A DNA stretch of 64,000 nucleotides from CAVQBP01 sp963740945 (GTDB lineage Bacteria > Bacteroidota > Ignavibacteria > Ignavibacteriales > Ignavibacteriaceae): assembly GCA_963740945.1 (NCBI GenBank), contig CAVUGE010000029.1:1-64000 (forward strand), in the 5' to 3' direction. Every line of letters begins with the position of its first letter. Position 1 is the first letter of the stretch. The translations under genes were made by a program, and so were the position numbers. Under the pieces are notes generated by a model. That model was given only the letters and a program-made list of their open reading frames with translations, was not told the DNA's origin and made no database searches. Shown here in pieces: positions 44,972 through 54,412 of the stretch.

Positions 44972-46222
44972 TTACATTTTAATAAATTCAACTCTTCTAT
45001 TATTTGCTTTACCTTGAGGTGTATTATTATCGGATACCGGTTCTATTTCTCCTTTTCCATCCGTTTCCATCCTTGCTTCTTCAATTCCAAATTCGGCTGA
45101 CAGCGAATTTTTAACAGAAGCAGCCCTTCTTTTTGATAAATCAAGGTTGCTGTTGTCATCACCGTCACTATCGGTGTGTCCTATAATTTTAACTTTTACA
45201 TCCGCATTATCCTTTAAGACTTTAGCTATATCTTTTAATGTACCGTAAGATTCGGGTTTTATTTTATCAGAACTGACGTCAAAAAGGATTCCATGTGTAA
45301 CAAGTTTTCCTTCGGTCATCAGCTTGCTGCGGGTATCGGGAGCTCCGGCAGCGATCCTTATATTTGAAATGAGAGCAGCACCCTCTTCAAATCTGATCCG
45401 GTCCATTTTTACATCTTTAACCGGAAAAGCTTTGGGCAAATCAAACAATTTGTTTTCATTTTGATAAAGACGAATCCGTGATTTCTGAACCCAGATAGAA
45501 ATATGATATTTTTGATTCTCCTTTTGATATAAGGCATTATTCTCTTTTGTTCCATCTAATCCAAGTCCTTCTCCTTCATCTCCATTAATATATGTACGAT
45601 AACCCGGTCTACCGTAATATTCAACATAAAACATGAAGCCTGCTTTTCCAGGAACTGAACCATGATCAAAAGATTTCTCATTTATGCTCTGTATTAACCT
45701 AAAACTATATCCTGCCATATTGCCTTCTTCACCTTTAACAGGTATTACATCAAATTCAATAGTATAATTTTCCGGGAGTGTTAAAAGTTCATCAGTCCAC
45801 ATTGCATCACGCATGGAAAACTGAACCCAGTTGCCCGGAAATAGATTAGTAGTCACTACCTCTGCTGAACCGTTTGTATTCCATAAAGCAGGGAAATCAC
45901 CTACATTGTCCTGAGAAAAATCTTCATAAAACAGAATTTGTTCACCCGGAATAAAATCATATTTGGAATATGATTTTAATTCACCGGGTTTTGCAGTACC
46001 GGAACTATTATCTATATTGACATCTGCATTGCTGTTTTCATTTTGATCAGATTGTTTTTCTTCATTAGTTCCATCTGCTGCATTATCAGTAGCTTCCTTG
46101 GTTTTTTCTTCGACTTTCTTTTCAACTTTTTCTTTTGCTTTTTTCAAAAGATCAAATTGGGCTTGTGTCGGAAATAGTATTGAGGTTAAAAAAATTATAG
46201 TTATAAGAATTTTTGGGAACAT
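44972..46222 (-). CDS. OmpA-family outer-membrane/peptidoglycan-binding protein
   Basis: A 416-residue exported protein with a signal peptide (about 1-21, ending QAQ). A Lys/Glu/Asn-rich low-complexity stalk follows (about 25-80). A central beta-rich domain (about 90-300; FYEDFSQDNVGDFPALW start) resembles a concanavalin-like sandwich. The C-terminal OmpA domain (about 305-416) has the peptidoglycan-binding motif IIGHTDSDGDDNSNLDLSKRR. It would tether the envelope to the cell wall. The gene stands alone. Confidence 0.9.
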   Translation of the reverse strand: MFPKILITIIFLTSILFPTQAQFDLLKKAKEKVEKKVEEKTKEATDNAADGTNEEKQSDQNENSNADVNIDNSSGTAKPGELKSYSKYDFIPGEQILFYEDFSQDNVGDFPALWNTNGSAEVVTTNLFPGNWVQFSMRDAMWTDELLTLPENYTIEFDVIPVKGEEGNMAGYSFRLIQSINEKSFDHGSVPGKAGFMFYVEYYGRPGYRTYINGDEGEGLGLDGTKENNALYQKENQKYHISIWVQKSRIRLYQNENKLFDLPKAFPVKDVKMDRIRFEEGAALISNIRIAAGAPDTRSKLMTEGKLVTHGILFDVSSDKIKPESYGTLKDIAKVLKDNADVKVKIIGHTDSDGDDNSNLDLSKRRAASVKNSLSAEFGIEEARMETDGKGEIEPVSDNNTPQGKANNRRVEFIKM

Positions 46223-46688
46223 ATTCCCCCCTTTGTTATTTGGTTTTTAGTATGAAGAATTTATTTACTGTAATCTAATAGAAAAAATTTTCAAAATAAA
46301 GTAAATAATGAATATTAAATAGAAAATAAGTCTAAGACTTTTTAATAATGTTTCATAATGACAAGTAAAAAGTCTTGTATTAAGCATATTAGGCGTATAT
46401 GAAGCGTATATGCGTATCTGAAGCGTATCTGGAGCGTATGTGAAGCGTATCTGACTTATATTTGAATTAGGTAATGAATGTCAGGCGGACACACTAAAAG
46501 TGATTGTTTTTTAAGAATTTCTTAAATTCTTAAAAACATTTATAAAGAAATCTTCTCCTTTGTTCAAAATTTTTATTTCAAGCCGCACTGATTTCCATCA
46601 TAATTCATCTATCTTTCTACTGAAGATCATAAATAATTGCTATTATTTTATCATTGAGGTATTTTTAAGTTTATCTTAATTTACGGTT
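46223..46688. other. Non-coding gap upstream of mutS with 11-bp repeats
   Basis: No gene is seen. The left half is AT-rich leader of the minus-strand OmpA-like gene. 46393-46454 is a GCGTATNTGAA tandem tract. The remainder is AT-rich and contains the mutS promoter region, with no motif I can name. Confidence 0.7.
46393..46454. repeat. 11-bp tandem repeats GCGTATNTGAA/GGA, second location
   Basis: Six units, one shortened to eight bases, with ATA/ATC/ATG variation in the middle. It is the same unit family as 4158-4201, 42 kb away. Confidence 0.9.
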
Positions 46689-49334
46689 ATGAATCAAACT
46701 CCCTTAATGCTTCAATATAATAAGATTAAAGAAGCCCATCCCGATACTATCCTTTTATTCAGAATGGGTGACTTCTTTGAAACTTTTGAAGAAGATGCAA
46801 GAATCGCCGCAAAAGTATTAGGAATTACTTTAACAAAAAGAGCCAATGGCGCCGCCGGTGAAGTTCCGCTTGCCGGTTTTCCTCATCATGCAATCGATAC
46901 TTATCTTCCTAAATTAGTCCGTGCAGGATATAGAGTTGCAGTCTGCGAACAGATTGAAAATCCAAAGTTTGCAAAGGGAATAGTAAAAAGAGATGTTATT
47001 GAGGTTGTAACTCCTGGTGTTGCCTTTTCCGATAAGCTGCTGGACCATAAAAAAAATAACTATTTAATGGCTATTTGCATCAAACCTTCTTCTGCAGATA
47101 CAGAAAATATTGCCGGTATCGCATTTTCAGATATTTCCACCGGCGAATTTTATACTTATGAAATATTAGCTGGGTTAATCCAGCAGCAAATTGAGCTCAT
47201 TTCTCCTTCTGAAGTCCTTGTGCAGAAAAAAGATCGGGATTACCTCGATAAAATAATTCACAAAATTAATCCCTCTATCCGGGTAACCAAAGTTGATGAT
47301 TGGATATTTAATTTTGAATATGCAAAAGAACTGCTGATAATGCAGTTTAAAACAGTCACTTTAAAAGGATTTGGTATTGAAAATTTTATTCCCGGAATAA
47401 TAGCTTCCGGAGTAATACTAAATTATTTACAAGAAACACAAAAGGCTAACTTATCTCATTTAAATAAAGTCTCTGCTTATAATCCCTCAGAGTATATGGC
47501 CCTGGATTATTCAACAAAAAGAAATCTTGAAATAACATCTTCAATGCATGATGGGGGAAGAGAAGGTTCTTTAATTTCTATTCTGGATAAAACAGAAACG
47601 GCAATGGGAGGAAGATTATTAAAAAAATGGATCTCCTCTCCATTAAAGAAGCTCGAGCTTATATTAAAAAGACAGGAAAGTGTCGAAGAGCTGTTAAAGA
47701 ATAAAAGCTTAAGAAATAGTTTATTATCTGAATTAAAGGAAGTTGGAGACCTTGAAAGGCTAATTTCAAAAGTATGTACAGGGAGAGCTAATCCTCGTGA
47801 AATTATAAGTATAAAAACATCTTTAAAGAAAATTCCTTTTATTAAAAATCTCTTAAATTCTGTATCGGTAAAAACATTAGTCCAGCTAAAAGATAATTTA
47901 AACCCGCTTGATAAATTGGTAGATAAAATCCAAACAGCGATAGTAGATTCCCCTTCATTAAGTATTGTTGATGGAGGCATAATCAAAAATGGATTCAGCG
48001 CTGAACTGGATGAATTAAGAGATATTTCCCTGCATGGCAAAGACTGGATAGCAAATTTACAGAAAACAGAGAGAGATATTACAAAAATACCTTCTCTAAA
48101 AGTGAATTTTAATAAGGTTTTTGGTTATTATATCGAAATAAGCAACGCTCATAAAGATAAAGTACCGGAAACTTATATCCGAAAACAGACCTTAGTCAAT
48201 TCGGAAAGATTTATCACACCTGAATTAAAAACTTATGAAGATAAAATCTTAAATGCTGAAGAAAAGATCTATGATCTGGAATCTCAATTATTTAATGAGA
48301 TCAGATTAATAGTGGCAGCGGAAGCAGAATCCATTCAGCAGAATGCAAGATTAATCGCAATGCTGGATTGTTTTATCTCTTTTGCAGTATGTGCTGATGA
48401 ATATAATTATATTAAACCTGAACTGAACGATGAACTGGAGATTGAAATTATAGATGGAAGACATCCGGTAGTCGAAAGAATTCTTCCTCCTGGAGAAAAA
48501 TATACCCCTAATTCTTGCAGATTGGATAATGAAAAGGATCAGATAATAATATTGACAGGTCCGAATATGGCCGGAAAATCTGTCTTTCTGCGCCAGATTG
48601 GTTTAATTGTTCTTCTAGCTCAGATTGGTTCTTTTGTCCCTGCCAAACAAGCTAAAATAGGGCTCGTAGATAGAATTTTTACTCGCGTCGGTGCCAGCGA
48701 TAATATTTCAGCCGGAGAAAGTACATTTTTAGTCGAAATGCAGGAAGCAGCCAATATTTTAAATAATGCAACAAAAAACAGTTTGATTTTACTTGATGAA
48801 ATTGGAAGAGGAACCAGCACTTTTGATGGAATTTCTATTGCATGGGCTATTACAGAATTTCTTCATGAAAATTCGGAAGTTTCCGCAAAAACTTTATTTG
48901 CAACCCACTATCATGAATTAAATGAAATGGCAGAAATTTTCCCAAGAATAAAAAATTATAAAGTTGAAGTAAGGGAATATGAAGATAAAGTAATATTTTT
49001 GCATAAAGTAAATTTAGGGAGAGCAGATCATAGTTATGGTATACAGGTTGCCCAAATGGCCGGGCTGCCAAGATTTGTTACGAATAGAGCTAAAGAAATC
49101 CTGCAGAATCTCGAAAGCAAGGAATTAACCCCATATGAAGAAAAGAAAGAGAAGCTTAGAAAACTAAAGAAAGAAGAAAATAATCAAATCAGTATGTTTG
49201 AGTTTCAAGATGATAAATTACGGGGCGAAATAAACGAGATTGAAATCAATAATCTGACACCGATTGAGGCGTTAAATAAGCTTCATGAATTGAAGAAGAA
49301 AGTGAAAGGTGAAACGTCAAACGAGAAATGTTAA
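46689..49334 (+). CDS. mutS: DNA mismatch repair protein MutS
   Basis: An 881-residue mismatch-recognition ATPase. The N-terminal mismatch-binding motif is FRMGDFFETFEEDA (about 24-37). The connector, lever and clamp domains follow. The ATPase domain has Walker A GPNMAGKS at about 624-631, DEIGRGTSTFDG and the FATHYHELNEM block. The C-terminal part (FEFQDD...LTPIEALNKLHELKK) is the usual tail. Full length and intact. Confidence 0.97.
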   Translation: MNQTPLMLQYNKIKEAHPDTILLFRMGDFFETFEEDARIAAKVLGITLTKRANGAAGEVPLAGFPHHAIDTYLPKLVRAGYRVAVCEQIENPKFAKGIVKRDVIEVVTPGVAFSDKLLDHKKNNYLMAICIKPSSADTENIAGIAFSDISTGEFYTYEILAGLIQQQIELISPSEVLVQKKDRDYLDKIIHKINPSIRVTKVDDWIFNFEYAKELLIMQFKTVTLKGFGIENFIPGIIASGVILNYLQETQKANLSHLNKVSAYNPSEYMALDYSTKRNLEITSSMHDGGREGSLISILDKTETAMGGRLLKKWISSPLKKLELILKRQESVEELLKNKSLRNSLLSELKEVGDLERLISKVCTGRANPREIISIKTSLKKIPFIKNLLNSVSVKTLVQLKDNLNPLDKLVDKIQTAIVDSPSLSIVDGGIIKNGFSAELDELRDISLHGKDWIANLQKTERDITKIPSLKVNFNKVFGYYIEISNAHKDKVPETYIRKQTLVNSERFITPELKTYEDKILNAEEKIYDLESQLFNEIRLIVAAEAESIQQNARLIAMLDCFISFAVCADEYNYIKPELNDELEIEIIDGRHPVVERILPPGEKYTPNSCRLDNEKDQIIILTGPNMAGKSVFLRQIGLIVLLAQIGSFVPAKQAKIGLVDRIFTRVGASDNISAGESTFLVEMQEAANILNNATKNSLILLDEIGRGTSTFDGISIAWAITEFLHENSEVSAKTLFATHYHELNEMAEIFPRIKNYKVEVREYEDKVIFLHKVNLGRADHSYGIQVAQMAGLPRFVTNRAKEILQNLESKELTPYEEKKEKLRKLKKEENNQISMFEFQDDKLRGEINEIEINNLTPIEALNKLHELKKKVKGETSNEKC

Positions 49335-49368
49335 TCGTTAATTGTTATTTGTTAATCGTTAAAACAGT

Positions 49369-50004
49369 ATGAAGAAAATAAGATTTTTGTTACTTATTAC
49401 ATTTTCTCTCCTGATTTTCTCTTGCGGTAAATCTTATACTCCGGAACAGAAGAAATATATTTCTGAAATTGAAAAGCAGAGAAAAGAAAAAGATGATTAT
49501 ATGAAAAATGATCCCGATTCTCCATTTAATCATGATCCTAATGCTCATTATGGGAACTTAAAATATTATCCCGTAAATCCTGATTATGTTTTTAAAAGCA
49601 AGCTTTATGAATATAAAAATAAGGATACTGTTAAAGTCTTTGGAACAAAAGGAGAGGAAAGGAAAGCAGTAAAGATTGGCTATGTTAAAATTAATTTTGG
49701 GAAAGCCATTCCCTCGGCAAACGAAGGTGAGAAAAAAGTAAATGTCTATAAGGGTATAAGCAAAAATGGAGAGGTATATTACAGTATATGGTTTACCGAT
49801 TTAACTACCGGGGATGAAACATATGGCGTTGGAAGATATCTTGACTTTGAATATAATCCTGATACAAATTTCGTTTATACTATAGATTTTAATCTCGCAT
49901 ATAGCCCTTATTGTTCCTATAGTTCTAAGTATTCATGCGCTATTCCAACTAAAGAAGATCATATTAATGTGGCAGTAAAGGCTGGAGAAAAAAAATTTCA
50001 TTGA
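49369..50004 (+). CDS. DUF1684 lipoprotein
   Basis: A 211-residue lipoprotein with a signal ending LIFSC (C19). The mature protein has DUF1684 features: an RKEKDDYMKNDPDSPF start, NLKYYPVNPDYVF, GDETYGVGRYLDFE and the end block DFNLAYSPYCSYSSKYSCAIPT ... AGEKKFH. Function of the family is unknown. A run of GTTAATCGTTAA-type repeats separates it from mutS. Confidence 0.88.
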   Translation: MKKIRFLLLITFSLLIFSCGKSYTPEQKKYISEIEKQRKEKDDYMKNDPDSPFNHDPNAHYGNLKYYPVNPDYVFKSKLYEYKNKDTVKVFGTKGEERKAVKIGYVKINFGKAIPSANEGEKKVNVYKGISKNGEVYYSIWFTDLTTGDETYGVGRYLDFEYNPDTNFVYTIDFNLAYSPYCSYSSKYSCAIPTKEDHINVAVKAGEKKFH

Positions 50005-50138
50005 ATGGAAATTGAGGATTGGAAAAGCAAATATCATTAAACATTCAATCATTCAGCCATTCAATCATTCACCCGATCTTCAATGCGTAAACAATGTCAT
50101 AATTTAATATATATTTATAAAATAATTTCGGAGAAAAT

Positions 50139-51152
50139 GTGGTTATAGTTCTTGATAAAAATGTAACAGATAAACAATATGAAAATGTTGTTAAGCACCT
50201 GGAAGATTTCGGTTTTGCTGTACATAAGTCAACCGGAGTTCAGCAGATAGTATTGGGTGCAATTGGTGTGAAACCCGATTTTGATATTAGGAAAGTCAAA
50301 ATATTAGAAGGGGTAGCTGAAGTTTACAGAATTACAGAACCTTTCAAATTGGCGAGCAGGACATTTAAAAAAGAAGATACTGTAATTTCTATAGGAGATG
50401 TTAAAATCGGGGGGAACGAAGTGGTTATGATGGCTGGTCCATGTTCAGTTGAAAGCGAGGAACAAATATTTAAACTAGCTGAAATTGTTTCTAAAGCCGG
50501 AGCTAAAATTTTGAGAGGAGGAGCTTTCAAACCCAGAACCTCTCCATACTCTTTCCAGGGTATGGGTGAAGAAGGATTAAAATTATTGAGAAAAGCAGCC
50601 GATAAATATAACTTGCTTGTAATTACCGAAGTGATGGAAAATGCTCAAATTCCTCTCATTTCAGAATACACAGACATTTTTCAGATAGGTGCAAGAAATA
50701 TGCAGAATTTTCCTCTTCTGAATGAAATAGGAAAAACAGCTAAACCGGCAATGTTAAAAAGAGGACTTGCAGCTACCGTTGAGGATTGGTTAATGTCGGC
50801 TGAATACATCTTATCAAACGGGAATAGAGATTTGATGCTGTGTGAAAGAGGAATCAGAACATTTGAGACTTATACCAGAAACACTTTTGATCTCTCAGCC
50901 ATTCCGGTTGTACACAAGAAAAGCCATCTGCCTGTAATTGCCGATCCGTCTCATGCAACTGGATTAAGGGATAAAGTCCTCCCAATGGCAAGAGCTGCAG
51001 TAGCTGCCGGTGCCGATGGTTTAATGGTTGAAGTGCATCATGACCCGGAAAATGCTCTGTCCGATGGACCGCAAGCCCTACTGCCTGAACAATTTGAAGA
51101 GTTAATGACACAAGTAAAATTAATTGCTCAGGTTATCGGGAGAACTATGTGA
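50139..51152 (+). CDS. aroF: 3-deoxy-7-phosphoheptulonate (DAHP) synthase
   Basis: First step of aromatic amino acid synthesis, 337 residues of the type I-beta class. The N-terminal ferredoxin-like/ACT regulatory domain (about 1-70) is followed by the barrel with GPCSVES (100-106; C102 metal ligand), GGAFKPRTSPYSFQGMG, ARNMQNF and DPSHATG, ending VEVHHDPENALSDGPQAL. The GTG start at 50139 is chosen because it begins the regulatory domain, with CGGAG upstream; an overlapping ATG is out of frame. tyrA lies 700 bp downstream, separated by a toxin-antitoxin pair. The symbol may differ (aroG/aroA) by convention. Confidence 0.93.
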   Translation: MVIVLDKNVTDKQYENVVKHLEDFGFAVHKSTGVQQIVLGAIGVKPDFDIRKVKILEGVAEVYRITEPFKLASRTFKKEDTVISIGDVKIGGNEVVMMAGPCSVESEEQIFKLAEIVSKAGAKILRGGAFKPRTSPYSFQGMGEEGLKLLRKAADKYNLLVITEVMENAQIPLISEYTDIFQIGARNMQNFPLLNEIGKTAKPAMLKRGLAATVEDWLMSAEYILSNGNRDLMLCERGIRTFETYTRNTFDLSAIPVVHKKSHLPVIADPSHATGLRDKVLPMARAAVAAGADGLMVEVHHDPENALSDGPQALLPEQFEELMTQVKLIAQVIGRTM

Positions 51153-51256
51153 TATAAAATTTGAACGTAAAAAATTAGAAGTTTAATTAGAACAGATTAT
51201 TGATTATTTTGTTAAATGCTTATTTTATTTTCATTGTTGAAAGAAAGGATTTCAAA

Positions 51257-51460
51257 ATGCTAATTTTGACATTGCCAAGAAAATCTGTTAAAGAGATGAA
51301 TGATGAAATAATTAAAATTGAAATAAACGAAGAAGATCTAGAGCAATTAAAAAGACAAATTAACTGGCAAGTTGTAGAGCAAGCAAAAGGAATATTAAAA
51401 GATAAGGACATTGATCCAATAGAATATCAAAATAATGCCCGGAAAGAATGGAATAGATAG
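51257..51460 (+). CDS. VapB-type antitoxin (putative)
   Basis: A 67-residue small protein directly upstream of a PIN toxin gene. AAAGGA lies seven bases before the ATG at 51257; the open frame extends to 51200 but encodes an unlikely hydrophobic leader. It has two predicted helices (EEDLEQLKRQINWQVVEQAKGIL) and ends KEWNR. It resembles short toxin-binding antitoxins more than a clear AbrB DNA-binding fold. Identity rests mainly on pairing with the next gene. Confidence 0.75.
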   Translation: MLILTLPRKSVKEMNDEIIKIEINEEDLEQLKRQINWQVVEQAKGILKDKDIDPIEYQNNARKEWNR

Positions 51461-51465
51461 AAGAA

Positions 51466-51843
51466 ATGGTTCTTATTGATACTAATATTTTTATTCACTA
51501 TTTAAAGAATGATAAGAAAGCTGTTGATTATTTTAATTACTTAAAAACTGCTAATGAAGATGTTTATTTTTCATTTATAAATAAGGTCGAATTATTAAGT
51601 TACTCACAATTAAATAACAATGAAATTAAATCTATTAATGAGATGTTGAATCAGTTTAAGAGAATAGGTCTTGATGAAAAAATCGAAGAGAAGACAATCG
51701 ATATTAGAAAAAAAAATAGGCTAAAGATTCCAGATTCTATTATTGCTGCTTCTGCATTAAATTTGGGTTGTACTTTAGTTACTCGAAACGAATCTGATTT
51801 TAATAATGTTCCTGATTTAATCTTGTATAACCCTTTTAGTTAA
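51466..51843 (+). CDS. vapC: PIN-domain toxin (VapC family)
   Basis: A 125-residue Mg-dependent ribonuclease toxin. Acidic active-site residues are D5 (VLIDTNIFI), E42 (NKVELLS), D90 (RLKIPDSIIAA) and D111 (TRNESDF), all in the canonical PIN spacing. It starts five bases after the antitoxin stop, as expected for a VapBC operon, and ends eight bases before tyrA. The target RNA cannot be predicted. Confidence 0.9.
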   Translation: MVLIDTNIFIHYLKNDKKAVDYFNYLKTANEDVYFSFINKVELLSYSQLNNNEIKSINEMLNQFKRIGLDEKIEEKTIDIRKKNRLKIPDSIIAASALNLGCTLVTRNESDFNNVPDLILYNPFS

Positions 51844-51851
51844 TCTTCGTC

Positions 51852-52940
51852 ATGTCTAAAATCTCCATTAATATTTCTATAGTAGGTCTGGGTCTTATCG
51901 GGGGCTCAATTGCAAAAGCTCTTAAAAATTCAGGAAAAGATTTTATAATAAATGCTTACGATAAACCTCGAGTTCTTGACCTTGCTGTTGAACAAAAAGT
52001 AATTGATAAAAGGCTAAATAACATTGACCAGACAGGAAATTCCGATATAATTTTTCTGTGCCTTCCAACCGATCTTTCAGTGCAAACATTAAAGCAGTTA
52101 GCTCCTGTCATTAAAGAGAATTCAGTAGTTACAGATGTATGTGGGGTCAAAGGAATTTTTGAAAAAGAATGGACTTCATTAAAGAGCAAAGGTACATATA
52201 TCGGTGGGCATCCAATGACAGGGAAAGAATCGGGCGGCTTCGAGAATTCCGATCAGCTCCTTTTTGAAAATTCCGTTTATATCATCTCCGAGAGCGGAAA
52301 GAATAATGATAAAATAAATTATCTCACTGATTTAATTAAACTGCTGGGAGCCAGAATCAGATTTCTGGATCCCTTCCTTCACGATAAAATAATAGCACAG
52401 GTAAGTCATTTACCCCAGCTGATTGCTGTAAGCCTCGTAAATTCAATTCCAAAAAATGATAATGGGGTAAATTATCTTGATTTTGCTGCAGGCGGTTTTA
52501 GAGATATGACCCGCATTGCTTCTGGAAGCTTTGATATCTGGGAATCAATATTAAAAATGAACAAAGATGAAATAATTTCAGCCCTGGAATTAATGAAGAA
52601 TGATTTGAATATACTGGAAGATTTACTTAAGGATGAAGAAATAAATTCATTGAAAGTTTTATTCGATAAAGCAAGGGTGAAGAGGGATGAAATACCCAAA
52701 AATACTAAAGGTTTTATGAATCCATTATATGATCTTTTTGTCTATGTAAAAGATGAACCGGGAGTATTAAGCAGACTAACAACGGCTCTTTACCAAAATA
52801 CCATAAATATAAAAGATATGGAATTGCTGAAAATAAGGGAAGGTACAGGGGGAACATTCAGAATATCTTTCCAATCACAAAAAGATGCCGATAAAGCCGA
52901 AAATATAATTAATGGGATTGGATTTAAAACAAAATTTTAA
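51852..52940 (+). CDS. tyrA: Prephenate dehydrogenase with ACT domain
   Basis: Tyrosine-branch enzyme, 362 residues. The NAD-binding loop GLGLIGGSIAKAL is at 12-24, with VTDVCGVKG and the catalytic-histidine blocks GGHPMTGKESGG and QVSHLPQLIAVSL. A C-terminal ACT domain (about 295-362; YVKDEPGVLSRLTTAL) probably senses tyrosine. With DAHP synthase upstream this forms an aromatic amino acid unit that the VapBC pair interrupts. Confidence 0.93.
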   Translation: MSKISINISIVGLGLIGGSIAKALKNSGKDFIINAYDKPRVLDLAVEQKVIDKRLNNIDQTGNSDIIFLCLPTDLSVQTLKQLAPVIKENSVVTDVCGVKGIFEKEWTSLKSKGTYIGGHPMTGKESGGFENSDQLLFENSVYIISESGKNNDKINYLTDLIKLLGARIRFLDPFLHDKIIAQVSHLPQLIAVSLVNSIPKNDNGVNYLDFAAGGFRDMTRIASGSFDIWESILKMNKDEIISALELMKNDLNILEDLLKDEEINSLKVLFDKARVKRDEIPKNTKGFMNPLYDLFVYVKDEPGVLSRLTTALYQNTINIKDMELLKIREGTGGTFRISFQSQKDADKAENIINGIGFKTKF

Positions 52941-53053
52941 CCTGCCATTATTCATTTTTTCATTTCTCTTGTGTTAAAATAATAATAAATTGCATCGTTT
53001 TTTTTAAAGTTTATGATGTAAAGTATTAAAATATATTATAGATTGATTTTTAT

Positions 53054-54394
53054 ATGCTGAAATTTAATAGGAACTGCTTCTTATTTTTATTATTTATCCC
53101 TTATCTGACAATTCTTGGGCAGGATTCCGGAGCACAAATAAAAAAAACATACTATCCCGATGGCACATTAAAGACACAAGGAGATTATATAAACGATAAA
53201 CTCGATGGAACTTATCTTGAATATTATCAGGATGGTCATCTCTGGAAGGAATGGAAATATAAAGAGGGTAAAGAAGAAGGTATTTCTACCTGGTATTTTG
53301 ATGATGGTATTCTAAGTAGTGAATGGAATTATCATAACGGTGAAAAGGAAGGTATCTCTAAATGGTATTATGAAACGGGTGAATTGTGGGCAGAACAGAA
53401 CTATAGCAATGGAAAACTTGAAGGAATTACAAAAACCTATTATAAAAGCGGTGAGCTGCAGGGGGAATGGAATTATAGTAACGGGATACTGCAGGGGCTT
53501 TCAAAAACCTATTTTAAATCCGGAAAGATTGAAGTCGAAAAAAACTTTTCAAATGGCCTTCTGAATGGGATTACTAAAGTTTATAATCCAAATGGTATAG
53601 TAGCGCTTAATGCTTATTTTGTAAATGATAAGATTCAAGGGGAAGTTACTATCTATGACGAAGCGGGAAATTTAAGAGTAAAAGATGATTATGTTAATAA
53701 TGAATTAACAAACCGTGTAAAATTTGATTATACGGGTAAACAGGAGTCACTGGAAAAAACGGTTCGAAATTATTATGACAATGGTTCAATGAAAGAAGAA
53801 ATCTTTTATAAAAATAATATGAAAGAGGGAGCCTATCGAATTTATTATGAAAGCGGATATTTAAAGGAAGAATGGAACTACAGTAATGATACTCTTAATG
53901 GAAAATCCTATACTTATTATGAAGATGGAATTCAAAAATCACAGATGCCTTATCTAAACGGATTGAAAAAAGGTGTGAATAAAAATTATTATGATACAGG
54001 AGAGCTGGAGTCGGAAATATATTATGAAGATAATATGATGAATGGTATATATCTAAAATATTATAAGAATGGTAATTTGGAATCTGCTTATAATTATAAA
54101 AATAATATAAAAAATGGTGAATCAACGATTTATTATCAAAACGGTCTGGTTAAAACGACGGGAAATTATGTTGATGGTGCTTTATCGGGAAAAGTAACTA
54201 CCTATTTTAATAATGGCGCGGTTGAACAGGTAGCGGATTATATTAATGATGTTCTTGATGGCTGGTTAAGGGTATATTATGCGAACAAAGAACTGAAAAA
54301 AGAAGAATACTATAAGAATGGTGTGCTTCAAACCCGAAAAGAATATAACCCTATGGGGATGCTGGTATCAACATACGGATATAACAGCAAATAA
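53054..54394 (+). CDS. Exported MORN/YwqK-repeat protein
   Basis: A 446-residue protein with a signal peptide (about 1-22, ending LGQ). At least 14 repeats of about 23 residues follow, with the pattern G-x2-K-x-YY-x2-G-x-L-x2-E-W-x-Y-x2-G. The repeats would form a long beta-hairpin ladder on the cell surface or in the periplasm. No catalytic motif. It stands alone before aguB. Internal near-identical repeat units suggest recent unit duplication. Confidence 0.88.
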   Translation: MLKFNRNCFLFLLFIPYLTILGQDSGAQIKKTYYPDGTLKTQGDYINDKLDGTYLEYYQDGHLWKEWKYKEGKEEGISTWYFDDGILSSEWNYHNGEKEGISKWYYETGELWAEQNYSNGKLEGITKTYYKSGELQGEWNYSNGILQGLSKTYFKSGKIEVEKNFSNGLLNGITKVYNPNGIVALNAYFVNDKIQGEVTIYDEAGNLRVKDDYVNNELTNRVKFDYTGKQESLEKTVRNYYDNGSMKEEIFYKNNMKEGAYRIYYESGYLKEEWNYSNDTLNGKSYTYYEDGIQKSQMPYLNGLKKGVNKNYYDTGELESEIYYEDNMMNGIYLKYYKNGNLESAYNYKNNIKNGESTIYYQNGLVKTTGNYVDGALSGKVTTYFNNGAVEQVADYINDVLDGWLRVYYANKELKKEEYYKNGVLQTRKEYNPMGMLVSTYGYNSK

Positions 54395-54412
54395 AAAACA
54401 TTAGGAAATTAA

